From assembly GCA_947629645.1 (NCBI GenBank), contig CANREV010000008.1:1-64000 (forward strand): DNA of 64,000 bases, given 5' to 3'. The notes under the pieces were generated by a model. That model saw only the letters and a program-made list of their open reading frames with translations. It searched no databases and was not told the DNA's origin. A program made the translations under genes and the position numbers. This document shows positions 1 to 9,126 of the stretch, one piece after another. Source of the stretch: an uncultured Acetatifactor sp. (GTDB lineage: Bacteria; Bacillota; Clostridia; Lachnospirales; Lachnospiraceae). How positions within the stretch are numbered: position 1 is the stretch's first letter; each line of letters begins with the position of its first letter.

Positions 1-171
1 AAGCGGCAGAAGGAGGATACAGATACAGGCAGCTGCCGTACCAATCGCAGCCCTAAATGATTTCCTGTTTCTTCTTTCAGGTTTTCTCTCCAGTTCCACG
101 AGATCCAGATATTCGTCACTCACATAAAAGAACGCTTCATTCAGTCTCTTACATCTTACAAAATCATTCAT
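1..171 (-). CDS. N-terminal part of a putative anti-sigma/membrane protein, cut by the window edge (MNDFVRCKRLNEAFFYVSDEYLDLVELERKPERRNRKSFRAAIGTAAACICILLLPL...)
   Basis: Reverse-strand ATG at 171 overlaps the sigma-factor stop (ATGA); translation runs open to position 1 and enters a hydrophobic segment. Confidence 0.55.
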   Translation of the reverse strand, partial: MNDFVRCKRLNEAFFYVSDEYLDLVELERKPERRNRKSFRAAIGTAAACICILLLPL

Positions 172-716
172 AATGTAACACCTTCCTTTTCAAAAAAACA
201 ACGCAGGCTATTTCTGGTCTTTTCCAACAGGTATTTCACCCGCCGTTCGGGGAGCCCATACTGTTCTGCTAATTCTTTGATGGAATAAGCATAATAATAT
301 CTTGCGAGAAAGATAGCACAGGTTTTGCGATCCAACGTCTGCAGAAACTCATTTAATACTCTGCCAATCTCTTTGGCTTCCCAAATTGATTCCATATCAT
401 TTTGTCTGTCCGGAATACATTCGTCCAGTTCCACAAACAGCGCATTCCTTTTTCTGGCGTTTTTGTAGTCCAGCCTGTCAAAAGAAAGATTTCTGGTAAT
501 ACGGGATAAAAAATATTTTAAATTTCCCGGTTTGGTTGGAGGCATTGTGTTCCATGCAGCCATATATGTATCGTCTACTACTTCCTCTGTATCATCGAAA
601 TTACGCAGTATATGATAAGCCACCGTATTTAAGTAAACGCCGTATTTGTTCTCTGTCTCCTGAATCGCATTTTCCTGGCGCTCAAAGTACATTGTAATGA
701 TTTCCATATCTTCCAT
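168..716 (-). CDS. RNA polymerase sigma-70 family (ECF-type) sigma factor
   Basis: 182 aa; region 2 pattern (NTVAYHILRNFDDTEEVVDDTYMAAWNTMPP) and region 4 HTH (YSIKELAEQYGLPERRVKYLLEKTRNSLR). Confidence 0.85.
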   Translation of the reverse strand: MEDMEIITMYFERQENAIQETENKYGVYLNTVAYHILRNFDDTEEVVDDTYMAAWNTMPPTKPGNLKYFLSRITRNLSFDRLDYKNARKRNALFVELDECIPDRQNDMESIWEAKEIGRVLNEFLQTLDRKTCAIFLARYYYAYSIKELAEQYGLPERRVKYLLEKTRNSLRCFFEKEGVTL

Positions 717-1090
717 GGCCTTCTCCTTATAATAACAGCTCTATTGCCCTTACATCTATATAGTAGGAAAAAATCTGTTGTCGGACAACGCTTTTAAAAA
801 AATTTTTGACACTTAGCTTTATGTTGTTCAGGAGCTGACATTTTGAAAAAAAGAACCCAGCGGTTGCTGCTGTCCGAAAGAAGCGATTCCTCATACATCA
901 GCAGCTTTATCTACATTCCAGGCAGATTCTTCGTAACCTCCTTTTCCGTTTTCCAACATAAAAAGGGAGCTGCTGCTCCATAGATTACTCATCTATTTTG
1001 CAACAGCCCATCTTGGTGGTAATTTACAGATGTGGACAGATGCGGAAGATTCTCCGGCTTTGCTATGCGTTAAAATCTATGCAGATAAAG

Positions 1091-1507
1091 TTATTTCCAA
1101 TGCTTTAACTGCGAAAGTTGCAAATCAAACTGATTGCGTCTGGTTTCTTCATCTGCGTTATCCGGATTTGGCACATTCGCAACCAGAAAATCCAATAAAG
1201 ATTTCTTAGACTGATAGGCAAATTCCCCATCAGCATAGCACCATTTGCAATATTCCTCGTTATAGTTTCCATCTGGTTCTCGGCTAATCAGACCATCCTC
1301 ATTCAATGGCATTCCGCAGCACTGGCAAATAAGCCGCCGTGGAGAACCTAACAGCGTATTGATTGATACATCAAAAATCTGCGACAACAATTTTAATGTA
1401 TCTGTATTTGGCTGCGTTTCTCCTGTTTCCCAGCGGCTAACCGCCTGTCTGGTAACATGTATCTGTTCTGCCAATTCTTCCTGTGTAAGGTTATTTTTTT
1501 CACGCAA
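1091..1507 (-). CDS. XRE-family HTH regulator with C-terminal zinc-ribbon domain; reading frame extends in phase to at least 1534 (see finding on ACG start)
   Basis: HTH (LTQEELAEQIHVTRQAVSRWETGETQPNTDTLKLLSQIFDVSINTLLG) followed by CQCCGMPL...CKWCY. Confidence 0.8.
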   Translation of the reverse strand: MREKNNLTQEELAEQIHVTRQAVSRWETGETQPNTDTLKLLSQIFDVSINTLLGSPRRLICQCCGMPLNEDGLISREPDGNYNEEYCKWCYADGEFAYQSKKSLLDFLVANVPNPDNADEETRRNQFDLQLSQLKHWK

Positions 1508-1798
1508 ATTCCTGAGAATATCTCGTGTTTCCGTGTTTGCCCCTCCTAATGAATATGTTATTATTCATTATAAGTTCCTAACCTTATTCTAACAAGCAAC
1601 GCGCTGTTGCCTGGCGCACTTTTTACACTGCAAGCGGGCAAATTAACCGCAAAAGCGCACTTTTCAATTTTTCCTCGACCTTGTATCAAAGTCCGCAAAA
1701 TCATATCCTTGTTCCTGCAGATTTTGCTGCAAACAGAACATTTTGCCACATTGGCAGTAAAGAAATTTTTATTGTGTCAGTAAATTGTTTGTAACGGC

Positions 1799-2551
1799 CT
1801 ATTTTATTGCAACCGCGGTAAATTCCCCCGGCAGCTTTTCGTTTTCCCAGGATGGATGCTCGTCAAACCGTTTTAAGCAAAAGCCGTTTTGGATAATGGA
1901 ATTGATGATCTCACTGATGGTGTACTTCCTGTAACTGCATTTAGGCATCTGACTCCGAATCTCTTCATCAAAAAAACGGGCGTGTGCCATTTCTCCTTCA
2001 AAAATTTCTGTTGAAAAATAACTCATTGCGGGTTGTTCCAATTTTAAAGTGTCCGCTATTTTTGTAAACGGATGGAAATCGCTGCATATCATTTTCCCTC
2101 CCGATTTAAGGAGCGAATACATGATTTTCATAAATTCATTTATGTCGTGAAAATAATGAAGAATGCCGCCTTCCATAAATACAACATCGAAATAGCTTTC
2201 ATATTTCGCCATGTCGATTTCAAGTATGTCGCAAACTTCAAAACCGATGTTGACATGTGCCGCCTCTGCCACTTCTAAAGCATACCTTTTATTCTCCTCA
2301 GATATATCAAATATTGTTACTTCTGCGCCAAGCAATGCCAATGGTATTGCTTTCTTTCCACAAGACCCGCAGATATTGGCAACTTTTACCTGATCATAAC
2401 GATCAAAATAATTAGCATAACGCTTCAGCATCCCTATCGGATTTTCCAAATCTTTTTTTGCGCGATCTGCCGGCTCTCCCGATGTCTTTCTCCAAAACTC
2501 ATACGCGTTATATTCCCATGCCGTTTTGTTCTGTCTGCTATAATCTTTCAT
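1799..2551 (-). CDS. Class I SAM-dependent methyltransferase (start set at MKDYSRQNK; the ORF track extends to 2626)
   Basis: SAM-binding-like motif VANICGSCGKKAIPLALLGAEVTIFDIS and Rossmann methyltransferase pattern. Confidence 0.8.
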   Translation of the reverse strand: MKDYSRQNKTAWEYNAYEFWRKTSGEPADRAKKDLENPIGMLKRYANYFDRYDQVKVANICGSCGKKAIPLALLGAEVTIFDISEENKRYALEVAEAAHVNIGFEVCDILEIDMAKYESYFDVVFMEGGILHYFHDINEFMKIMYSLLKSGGKMICSDFHPFTKIADTLKLEQPAMSYFSTEIFEGEMAHARFFDEEIRSQMPKCSYRKYTISEIINSIIQNGFCLKRFDEHPSWENEKLPGEFTAVAIK

Positions 2552-2641
2552 CCAAAACAACCTCCCGTAACAACTTATACCCCAGTGACAGCATATACCG
2601 CAAAGGCACACTTTTAGCTTTCTCATTTTTTCTTCTGATTT

Positions 2642-2884
2642 TCATTTCTCTTTATGCACCGTAATAATTGTGTAGCTGGCGGCATTTACCGTAATGACGC
2701 ATCCATCAATCCGTACATACCAGTTCTTGCCCTGACGCTCTATGGCTGCACTCTTATTCATTATCCTTGTTCGGCACCATTCCACGGCATCACAATTGGT
2801 CAGTCCGAGATTTCTTTTTATCCGCTCCACACCCATTTCTGTAGTATGGAGTTTATCAATGTTCCTAATCAGCTCATTACTCAT
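2642..2884 (-). CDS. DUF3781-like small protein
   Basis: 80 aa; pattern LGL..CDAVEWCR..I....A.IERQGKNWYVRIDGCVITVNA.SYTIITVHK typical of the family as I recall it. Confidence 0.6.
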   Translation of the reverse strand: MSNELIRNIDKLHTTEMGVERIKRNLGLTNCDAVEWCRTRIMNKSAAIERQGKNWYVRIDGCVITVNAASYTIITVHKEK

Positions 2885-3054
2885 AATTCACACACCATAA
2901 TATATGATTCTATTATATAGATCGTTTCCTAAATCATAATATCTGCATCACGCCATACGGTATGGCATGAAATCAAAAAAACAACGGTTCATAATGTATA
3001 CGCCCATTTGCTCTCCAACGAGCAGGAATATCCAATAAAACATACTACATCAAG

Positions 3055-5115
3055 TCAGCTTCCAGCCCCTTCGGCAGCTTGAAACGAAAGCGCGGTTCCT
3101 TCCGGATAGCGGCGAATTTTATCGCTATATTCAAAATGTGTTAATATCACAATCAGCTCCTCCCCCTGAATGGCTACATCCGCGGAAAAAGCGTGCCCCA
3201 TATCGTCCACCCCCGTAAAGGATAATATCCCGGAATCACTATCATAGCTTCCGGCGGCATTGGAAACATACATTATTTTATAAAGTCCAAAAGAAACGGT
3301 ATATTTTCCGGCTCCGTCATAAGAAATGATCAGCTCGGAAACTTTATCCCTGTCACCTTCAGCGGCCTCGTACCTGTAATATGTGCCTACGGGAAATGTT
3401 TCCGGAGGGACTGTTTCTGACACATTACTTTCCGCGGACGTGGCTGGCGCGTATTCGGAAAAGTCATACCACAGGGCGTCTTCTTTTTGATCCTGTTTAC
3501 TCAGCGCAAGCCGGAAATCTTCCTCCACGGCAGGCTGATGATCCACCACAAACGTGTTTAATCCGCCCGCGCCGCCGCTGCCATAAGTCATTTTGTCTAT
3601 CGTATAGCCCGTTTCCGTAAATCCGGTTATGACGCAGATGCCGCTTTCTGCCGAACCTGTCATATCCGAACCATAGTAAGTGCCGTCCGTCTTTAAATTT
3701 ACAAAAGACCTGTAATTCGCGCGATAAGCATATATTTTTCCATCGATCTGATGCAGAATCAGATATCCCCCTGTATCGCCGGATACGCCATATACGGAAA
3801 GGACCGCTTCCATCGTCCCGTCACCCTCTAAATCCAGCACGGCAAAGGACCATATTTTCATATAATTGTCGTTGGCATCGAACAGGGCCGGAACCTCTTC
3901 AAGGGTTATTTTCTCCGGCGTTGCCAGTTCATCCGATACATAGAAAAAAGGGGCGGATTCCAAAAACGCCTCTATGACATATGTGTCATTTTGTATGCCC
4001 ATACCCGTCTGCGCGTCTCTGTCCGATTCCGTATCCGTCCGGGCGTCCACATCTGTCTGTCCTCCCGTACCCGCCTGTACTTCTCTGTCCGCCTGCGCGT
4101 CTCTGTCCGATTCCGTATCCGTCCGGGCATCCGCATTTTGTGTTTTCGTCTGTCCCGATGTAACGAAAAAAACTGCCAGAGCGGTAACGATCAAAACACA
4201 TACAACGGATATCCCGATCGTTGCTTTTCTTGTCTTCATGATGGCGGCGATCCTTTTTTCTATGGCATTTTTGCTAAAACCGCTGTAAAAGGAAGGCAAT
4301 CCGCTTTTTTTCGCTTCCATATCGATCAATACATTTGCGTACGCGGACCGTGAGGATATGCCGAAACGGCGGACTACGCTTTCATCACAGGCAAGTTCCA
4401 GATCTCTGTTGAGTAAAAAATACATCATCCACACAAACGGATTGAACCAGTGCACACACAAAGCGAATGTAAAAAGCAGTTTTGTCACGGTATCATACCG
4501 GCTGATATGAATATATTCATGCAGCAGAATGTATTCCAGACGGTCTGTGTCTTCCCAATCGGTCCCGGCAGGCATCAGGATAACAGGGCGCCAGACGCCG
4601 TATGTCAGAGGCGCGTCAATCTGATCCGACTGCCTGATGGAAATAGGGCGCTTTCGCCTGTGGGCTGCAAGCCATTCCCGCACAAAGCGGTTATGGACAG
4701 GCGCCGCTTCCCGGAATTTCCATAACCAGCGCAGATACAGCGCTGCGAAACAAGCTGCCAGAAACAGCATTCCCACGCACCAGATCAGAGGGTAAACGGG
4801 AAGCCTCTGCCCGGTTTGCGCACCCTCGGGATACCGCACGGGTCGCGGCCTGTCCGCTCCCTGCTCCCTCCGCGCTTCCGGAAACATGTTTTCCATAGGA
4901 GTTTCTGAAAACAGATCCACGGATGAATTTCCGCGCATCAGCGAATAAGCGCTGAGGGCGGAGGGAATGGAAAAGGGAATCAACAGTCTGAAAAGAGCCA
5001 TATACCATAAAATTAAAAACACCTTTTTAGGCAGTCTCCTGACGGTGGCAGCACGGACAACGATAATCGCCAGAATCAGAATTGCTCCGGAAAAACTCAT
5101 CTGCAATAAACTCAT
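3055..5115 (-). CDS. BlaR1/MecR1-type M56 metallopeptidase with a non-canonical C-terminal extracellular region
   Basis: Multiple TM segments, HExxH motif (LLHEYIHISRYDTVTKLL) and LACDESVV; downstream acidic repeat linker and non-penicillin-binding C-terminus. Confidence 0.85.
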   Translation of the reverse strand: MSLLQMSFSGAILILAIIVVRAATVRRLPKKVFLILWYMALFRLLIPFSIPSALSAYSLMRGNSSVDLFSETPMENMFPEARREQGADRPRPVRYPEGAQTGQRLPVYPLIWCVGMLFLAACFAALYLRWLWKFREAAPVHNRFVREWLAAHRRKRPISIRQSDQIDAPLTYGVWRPVILMPAGTDWEDTDRLEYILLHEYIHISRYDTVTKLLFTFALCVHWFNPFVWMMYFLLNRDLELACDESVVRRFGISSRSAYANVLIDMEAKKSGLPSFYSGFSKNAIEKRIAAIMKTRKATIGISVVCVLIVTALAVFFVTSGQTKTQNADARTDTESDRDAQADREVQAGTGGQTDVDARTDTESDRDAQTGMGIQNDTYVIEAFLESAPFFYVSDELATPEKITLEEVPALFDANDNYMKIWSFAVLDLEGDGTMEAVLSVYGVSGDTGGYLILHQIDGKIYAYRANYRSFVNLKTDGTYYGSDMTGSAESGICVITGFTETGYTIDKMTYGSGGAGGLNTFVVDHQPAVEEDFRLALSKQDQKEDALWYDFSEYAPATSAESNVSETVPPETFPVGTYYRYEAAEGDRDKVSELIISYDGAGKYTVSFGLYKIMYVSNAAGSYDSDSGILSFTGVDDMGHAFSADVAIQGEELIVILTHFEYSDKIRRYPEGTALSFQAAEGAGS
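4009..4128. repeat. Intragenic 84-bp-period duplication encoding DARTDTESDRDAQ twice
   Basis: ctgcgcgtctctgtccgattccgtatccgtccgggc at 4009-4044 and again at 4093-4128. Confidence 0.85.
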
Positions 5116-5179
5116 ATCTGTCTCCTTTCTCTCATGACGTCAGACCGCGATCGACAAAGCTTTCTTAAAACCTGACGCG

Positions 5180-5539
5180 TCATTTCATCTCATCGACCAT
5201 TTGCCTCAATCGCTCGATCTGTTCTGCAGAAAGTTTTTTTCTGTTTAAAAGAGCGGAAAACAAAAGATCCGCCGAACCATCGTAAATCTTGTTGATCAAT
5301 TCATTTGTTTCCGCTTCCTGGACTTCTTCCTTCGGAATCAGCGCATGACACATAAAATGCGGGTCGGAGCGCGTGATCGCGCCCTTTTTTATGCAGCGCT
5401 TAATCAGCGTATAGGTAGTGTTGACATTCCAGCCGTACCGTTCCGTCATCACTTCGGCAATGTGCCGCGCGGGACAGTCCCCCTCTTTCCAAAGCACGTC
5501 CATCACCTTTAACTCAGAATCAAAAAGCTTTATATCCAT
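5180..5539 (-). CDS. BlaI/MecI/CopY-family transcriptional repressor
   Basis: 119 aa winged helix: LFDSELKVMDVLWKEGDCPARHIAEVMTERYGWNVNTTYTLIKRCIKKGAI. Confidence 0.9.
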   Translation of the reverse strand: MDIKLFDSELKVMDVLWKEGDCPARHIAEVMTERYGWNVNTTYTLIKRCIKKGAITRSDPHFMCHALIPKEEVQEAETNELINKIYDGSADLLFSALLNRKKLSAEQIERLRQMVDEMK

Positions 5540-5552
5540 CCGTATTCCTCCA

Positions 5553-5597
5553 AAATAAGACTGGTGTATTATAAAGTATAATACTCCAGTCTTATTT
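5553..5597. promoter_or_regulatory. Near-perfect 21+3+21 inverted repeat upstream of blaI, candidate autoregulatory operator/promoter
   Basis: aaataagactggtgtattata-aag-tataatactccagtcttattt; arms match except one position; minus strand carries TATAAT and abuts the blaI RBS (GGAGG). Confidence 0.7.
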
Positions 5598-5626
5598 CGG
5601 TGTCAACGGGAAATTTTTCGGGTGTC

Positions 5627-6085
5627 TCAATGATTTTCCATGTATTCCTCCAGACATATCTGACTCTGATAGATCTCTTTTGCCGCCTCCATTCCCACAT
5701 ATCTGTAATGCCATGGTTCATACTCCGTGCCTGTAACCTGTTCCCTGCCCTTTGGATACCGTAAAATAAAACCGTACCTGTAAGCGTTTTCAGCAAGCCA
5801 CGCATACACGTCATCGTTCGCAGACCGACTCTGGTCCGCATTAATGTCAACCGCCATTCCGAGCTGATGTTCGCTGGTTCCCGGAACTGCCACCCATTCT
5901 TTCGCGGCCCCTACAGCCCCCCGCTCCAAATATCCTTCGTCCAGGTATCTTTGGATTCTTTCGTCAAGAATCGCCTGCTGGTCTTTAGCGGTCCGATACC
6001 CTTCACGGACAATCGGATAGATTCCTTCCGCCCTCATATCATCAAATATTTCCTGTAAATAAGGATAGATCCGGCTATACGCCAA
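5627..6085 (-). pseudogene. VanY-type M15 D,D-carboxypeptidase catalytic domain, 5'-truncated (no N-terminal anchor)
   Basis: Catalytic signatures SEHQLGMAVDIN and EPWHYRYVG; the only start is TTG immediately after an in-frame TGA; the RBS-preceded upstream ATGs read in other frames. Confidence 0.55.
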
Positions 6086-6216
6086 TCAGTACCCAAACGC
6101 TGATAAGCAGATATGGCGGCCAGAATTCCCCTCTGAAAAATCCGTATATATATCATAACCAGTCATTCCTCCCAAAAGATTAAAATTTTATTATTTTTCT
6201 CTGTTTTTCTGCACAC

Positions 6217-6266
6217 AAAAAAACGCATGGATCTGTAACCGGGTTACGGCTTTTCCATGCGTTTTT
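6217..6266 (-). terminator. Rho-independent terminator-like hairpin downstream of the DUF3592-like gene
   Basis: aaaaaacgcatgga ... tccatgcgttttt stem with inner gtaacc/ggttac; flanking A/T tracts make it plausible in both orientations. Confidence 0.7.
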
Positions 6267-6288
6267 GAGGCTGTGACGCCTATTTTAT

Positions 6289-6762
6289 TTAATATGATCC
6301 CGGACCGACCGTTGATTCTCCCTGTCCGTTTGCATAGACCACAATGGAATCCTGTTCCGCAAGATCTGGTTTATCCCACAGGAAACCGGTTTTATGATGA
6401 TAAACTTTCCCCTGATAAGTATAGCTATACAAGATCCTGTAAGGATAATTTCTTCCATATTTTGTGTATCGCTGCAAATATACTTTTTCTACCGTTCCAT
6501 TCACTCTGGTTCCGTCTGCGAGCAATTCTTCGCGCTTTCTCACCTTTGAAAGCACGATCGATTTCAAAATCCCCTGGGCAGCCAGAAAGGCAATACCGAC
6601 CATAACAAAAATAAGTCCCAGCACTTCTGATACCTGAACCGTTGAAGATGCCGTTGGACCTATGAGCCCGGCAAAAGTCAAAAATCCCATGGCGATAAAA
6701 GCAATACCTATCACAAAAAATATGATTTTCAGCAATTCTTCCGTATATCTCGGCCGCGTCAT
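6289..6762 (-). CDS. DUF3592-like membrane protein
   Basis: Two N-terminal TM helices, then VNGTVEKVYLQRYTKYGRNYPYRILYSYTYQGKVYHHKTGF. Confidence 0.55.
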   Translation of the reverse strand: MTRPRYTEELLKIIFFVIGIAFIAMGFLTFAGLIGPTASSTVQVSEVLGLIFVMVGIAFLAAQGILKSIVLSKVRKREELLADGTRVNGTVEKVYLQRYTKYGRNYPYRILYSYTYQGKVYHHKTGFLWDKPDLAEQDSIVVYANGQGESTVGPGSY

Positions 6763-6776
6763 ACAAATCCTCCTCC

Positions 6777-8015
6777 CTACTTATTCGCCATCAGCTTCAC
6801 CATGGCCCTGTTTAGCCCGTCCACCGTGAGTTTATACATGGGAAACATCTCCTTGATGGCCGTCTCCGCCTCCCTCCAGGGCGCCCGCCCCGGCGCCATC
6901 TTAGGATTCAGCCAGACTATCCTTTTATATTTCTTTTTCACAAGCTGCAGCCATTCATACCCCGACAGGCCGCCATTTGGCCCGCGGTAATTTCCGGTGT
7001 CGGAATACAGTTCCTCCGGCGCCATGGCCGCGTCCCCCACGATAATGACCTTGTAATCGCTGTCCAGATTGCGGAACATCCACTCCGTATCCACCCAGTC
7101 CCCGTTTTCACACTCCGGCGTCTTATACAGCTTGCTGTAAATACAGTTGTGGAAATAATACGCCTTTACGTCTTTGTAGTGATTGGATTTATGCACCGCC
7201 TGAAACAGATCGTTCAGCAGACTGCTAAAGGGAATCATGGTACCGCCGGAATCCATTAAAAGCAGCAGTTTTACCGCATTTTTGCGGGGTTTCTGCATCA
7301 CGATCTGCAGACAGCCGCCGTTGTTGCAGGTCTTATCCACCGTGCCGTTAATATCTAACTCTGTCTCCGGGATATCCAGTCTGCTGGAAAACTGCCTGAG
7401 CTTACGGAAAGCTAACTGAAACTGCCTGTTGTCCAGTACCCTGTCGTCCCGGAAATCGCGGTATTTCCTCGCGCCCACAACGGAAAAGGCGGACTGATAT
7501 CCGGTCTGTCCTCCGACCCGCACGCCGCCCACGTTTCCGCCCATATTGCCGAAAGAAGTCTTTCCCATGGTGCCGATCCAGAAGCTTCCGCCGTTGTGTT
7601 CCTCGTTCTGGTCTTTCAGGCGCTGCTTAAAGGTTTCTTCCACATCCTGCTTGTCGATCTGCAGATCCTCCATCTGGTTTAAATGGGCGCGGGCTTCCTC
7701 ATGAGCAAGCTCCAGCATATCGGACTTATCCAGCCAGCGCAGCATCTCCTGCCCTACTTCCGTCTCCTTGCGGGACGGCCTGAAACACTCGTCAAAAGCC
7801 ATATCATATTTATCAAAATCCGTCTCGCTCTTTACCAGGATCATCCGCGCCACATAATAAAATTGCGTCAAAGAGCTGCCGCATAATCCCTTATCCAGCG
7901 CCTCCTGCAATGTCAGAAACTCTCCCAGAGTCACATGCAGCCCGTTTTTTCTCAGCGTTTCAAAAAATTGTGTAAACATCCCCGTCTCTCCCGACCATTT
8001 CATAAAAGCTGCCAA
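6777..8015 (-). CDS. VWA (CoxE-like) domain-containing protein
   Basis: 412 aa; KLLLLMDSGGTM degenerate MIDAS-like motif; next to a MoxR ATPase. Confidence 0.75.
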   Translation of the reverse strand: MAAFMKWSGETGMFTQFFETLRKNGLHVTLGEFLTLQEALDKGLCGSSLTQFYYVARMILVKSETDFDKYDMAFDECFRPSRKETEVGQEMLRWLDKSDMLELAHEEARAHLNQMEDLQIDKQDVEETFKQRLKDQNEEHNGGSFWIGTMGKTSFGNMGGNVGGVRVGGQTGYQSAFSVVGARKYRDFRDDRVLDNRQFQLAFRKLRQFSSRLDIPETELDINGTVDKTCNNGGCLQIVMQKPRKNAVKLLLLMDSGGTMIPFSSLLNDLFQAVHKSNHYKDVKAYYFHNCIYSKLYKTPECENGDWVDTEWMFRNLDSDYKVIIVGDAAMAPEELYSDTGNYRGPNGGLSGYEWLQLVKKKYKRIVWLNPKMAPGRAPWREAETAIKEMFPMYKLTVDGLNRAMVKLMANK

Positions 8016-8106
8016 ACCCGCCTCACGCGGGCTATAACGGCCGTATCATTCCCGCCCGCGGCCAAAGGATTACCGATGCGCCGTCTTTTCGTCAGAACCA
8101 TACAGG

Positions 8107-8955
8107 TCACAGATCCGGCTCCCGCCGCACCAGCTCCAGATCCTCGTCCTTTTTGACCACGGTTCCCACAAAGGGCAGTTCCTTTCTGATCCTGTCCGCG
8201 GAAATGCCGCCGATCTGCAGAGCGTTGATCCAGTCGATCAGCTCGGAAGTACTGGGCTTCTTGCGGATATCCCGAATGGCACGGATATTGTAAAAAACTT
8301 CCATGGCGTTCTTTAACAGGTTGTCCTCCACATTCGGATAGTGCACACGCACGATCTCCTCCATCAGTTCCGGCCCCGGAAAGTCGATATAGTGGAAAAT
8401 ACAGCGGCGCAGGAACGCATCGGGCAGCTCTTTCTCCGCATTGGAAGTGATGATCACAATGGGTCGGTGCTTCGCTTTCACCGTGCGCTTCGTCTCATTG
8501 ATATAAAACTCCATCTGATCCAGCTCCCAGAGAAGGTCATTGGGGAATTCCAGATCCGCCTTATCGATCTCATCGATCAAAAGCACGACCTGTTCCTCGC
8601 TGTCGAAAGCTTCTCCCAGTTTTCCAAGCTTGATATAACGGGCAATGTCGCTTACGCCCTCCTCGCCGAACTGTCCGTCATACAGACGCTGGATGGTATC
8701 GTACACATACAGCCCCTCCTGCGCTTTTGTAGTGGATTTGATGTTCCAGACAAGAAGCCTTTTCCCAAGAGCCTTTGCCACGGCCTCTGCCAGCATTGTC
8801 TTTCCCGTGCCCGGTTCACCCTTGATCAACAGCGGCTTTTTCAGCGCAATGGCTATATTCACACTGGCCATCAGCTCATTGCTCGCCACATATTCGCCTG
8901 TTCCCTGAAATTCTTGGAGTTCCATCTTTACACGCACCTTTCCCTTGCTATTCAT
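8107..8955 (-). CDS. MoxR-family AAA+ ATPase
   Basis: Walker A GEPGTGKT, Walker B VVLLIDEIDKAD, sensor region TSNAEKELPDAFLRRC. Confidence 0.9.
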   Translation of the reverse strand: MNSKGKVRVKMELQEFQGTGEYVASNELMASVNIAIALKKPLLIKGEPGTGKTMLAEAVAKALGKRLLVWNIKSTTKAQEGLYVYDTIQRLYDGQFGEEGVSDIARYIKLGKLGEAFDSEEQVVLLIDEIDKADLEFPNDLLWELDQMEFYINETKRTVKAKHRPIVIITSNAEKELPDAFLRRCIFHYIDFPGPELMEEIVRVHYPNVEDNLLKNAMEVFYNIRAIRDIRKKPSTSELIDWINALQIGGISADRIRKELPFVGTVVKKDEDLELVRREPDL

Positions 8956-9126
8956 TCGTTTTCATGTTACCATATTTCTAATCCAAAATAAAGAAATATT
9001 TCTAAGAACCGCGCGGCATTTTCCACCGTCTTTTTTCCGGGGAAATTCTTTTGCGAAACGTATGGGAAAGCCATGCACAACCGTAAAACGAAAACAGGTC
9101 CGGCGGCCAGTAAGCGAGGTAACATC

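Noticed and set aside
1561-1749. 62-aa Cys-rich ORF (MAKCSVCSKICRNKDM...)
   Set aside because: No RBS, no extended family pattern, and a different frame (MFCLQQNLQEQGYDFADFDTRSRKN) is equally suggestive; possibly a gene remnant but unsupported.
2949-2969. Short palindrome cacgccatacggtatggcatg downstream of the BlaR1-like gene
   Set aside because: Almost no loop and no T-tract in a position fitting a terminator; too short to claim as an operator without comparative data.
3974-4353. Stack of overlapping ORFs in all frames (104, 60, 71, 120 aa)
   Set aside because: By-product of the stop-poor intragenic repeat in the BlaR1-like gene.
8956-9126. Possible riboswitch in the metF leader
   Set aside because: I compared it by eye with SAM, THF, cobalamin and c-di-GMP consensus features and found no convincing match.
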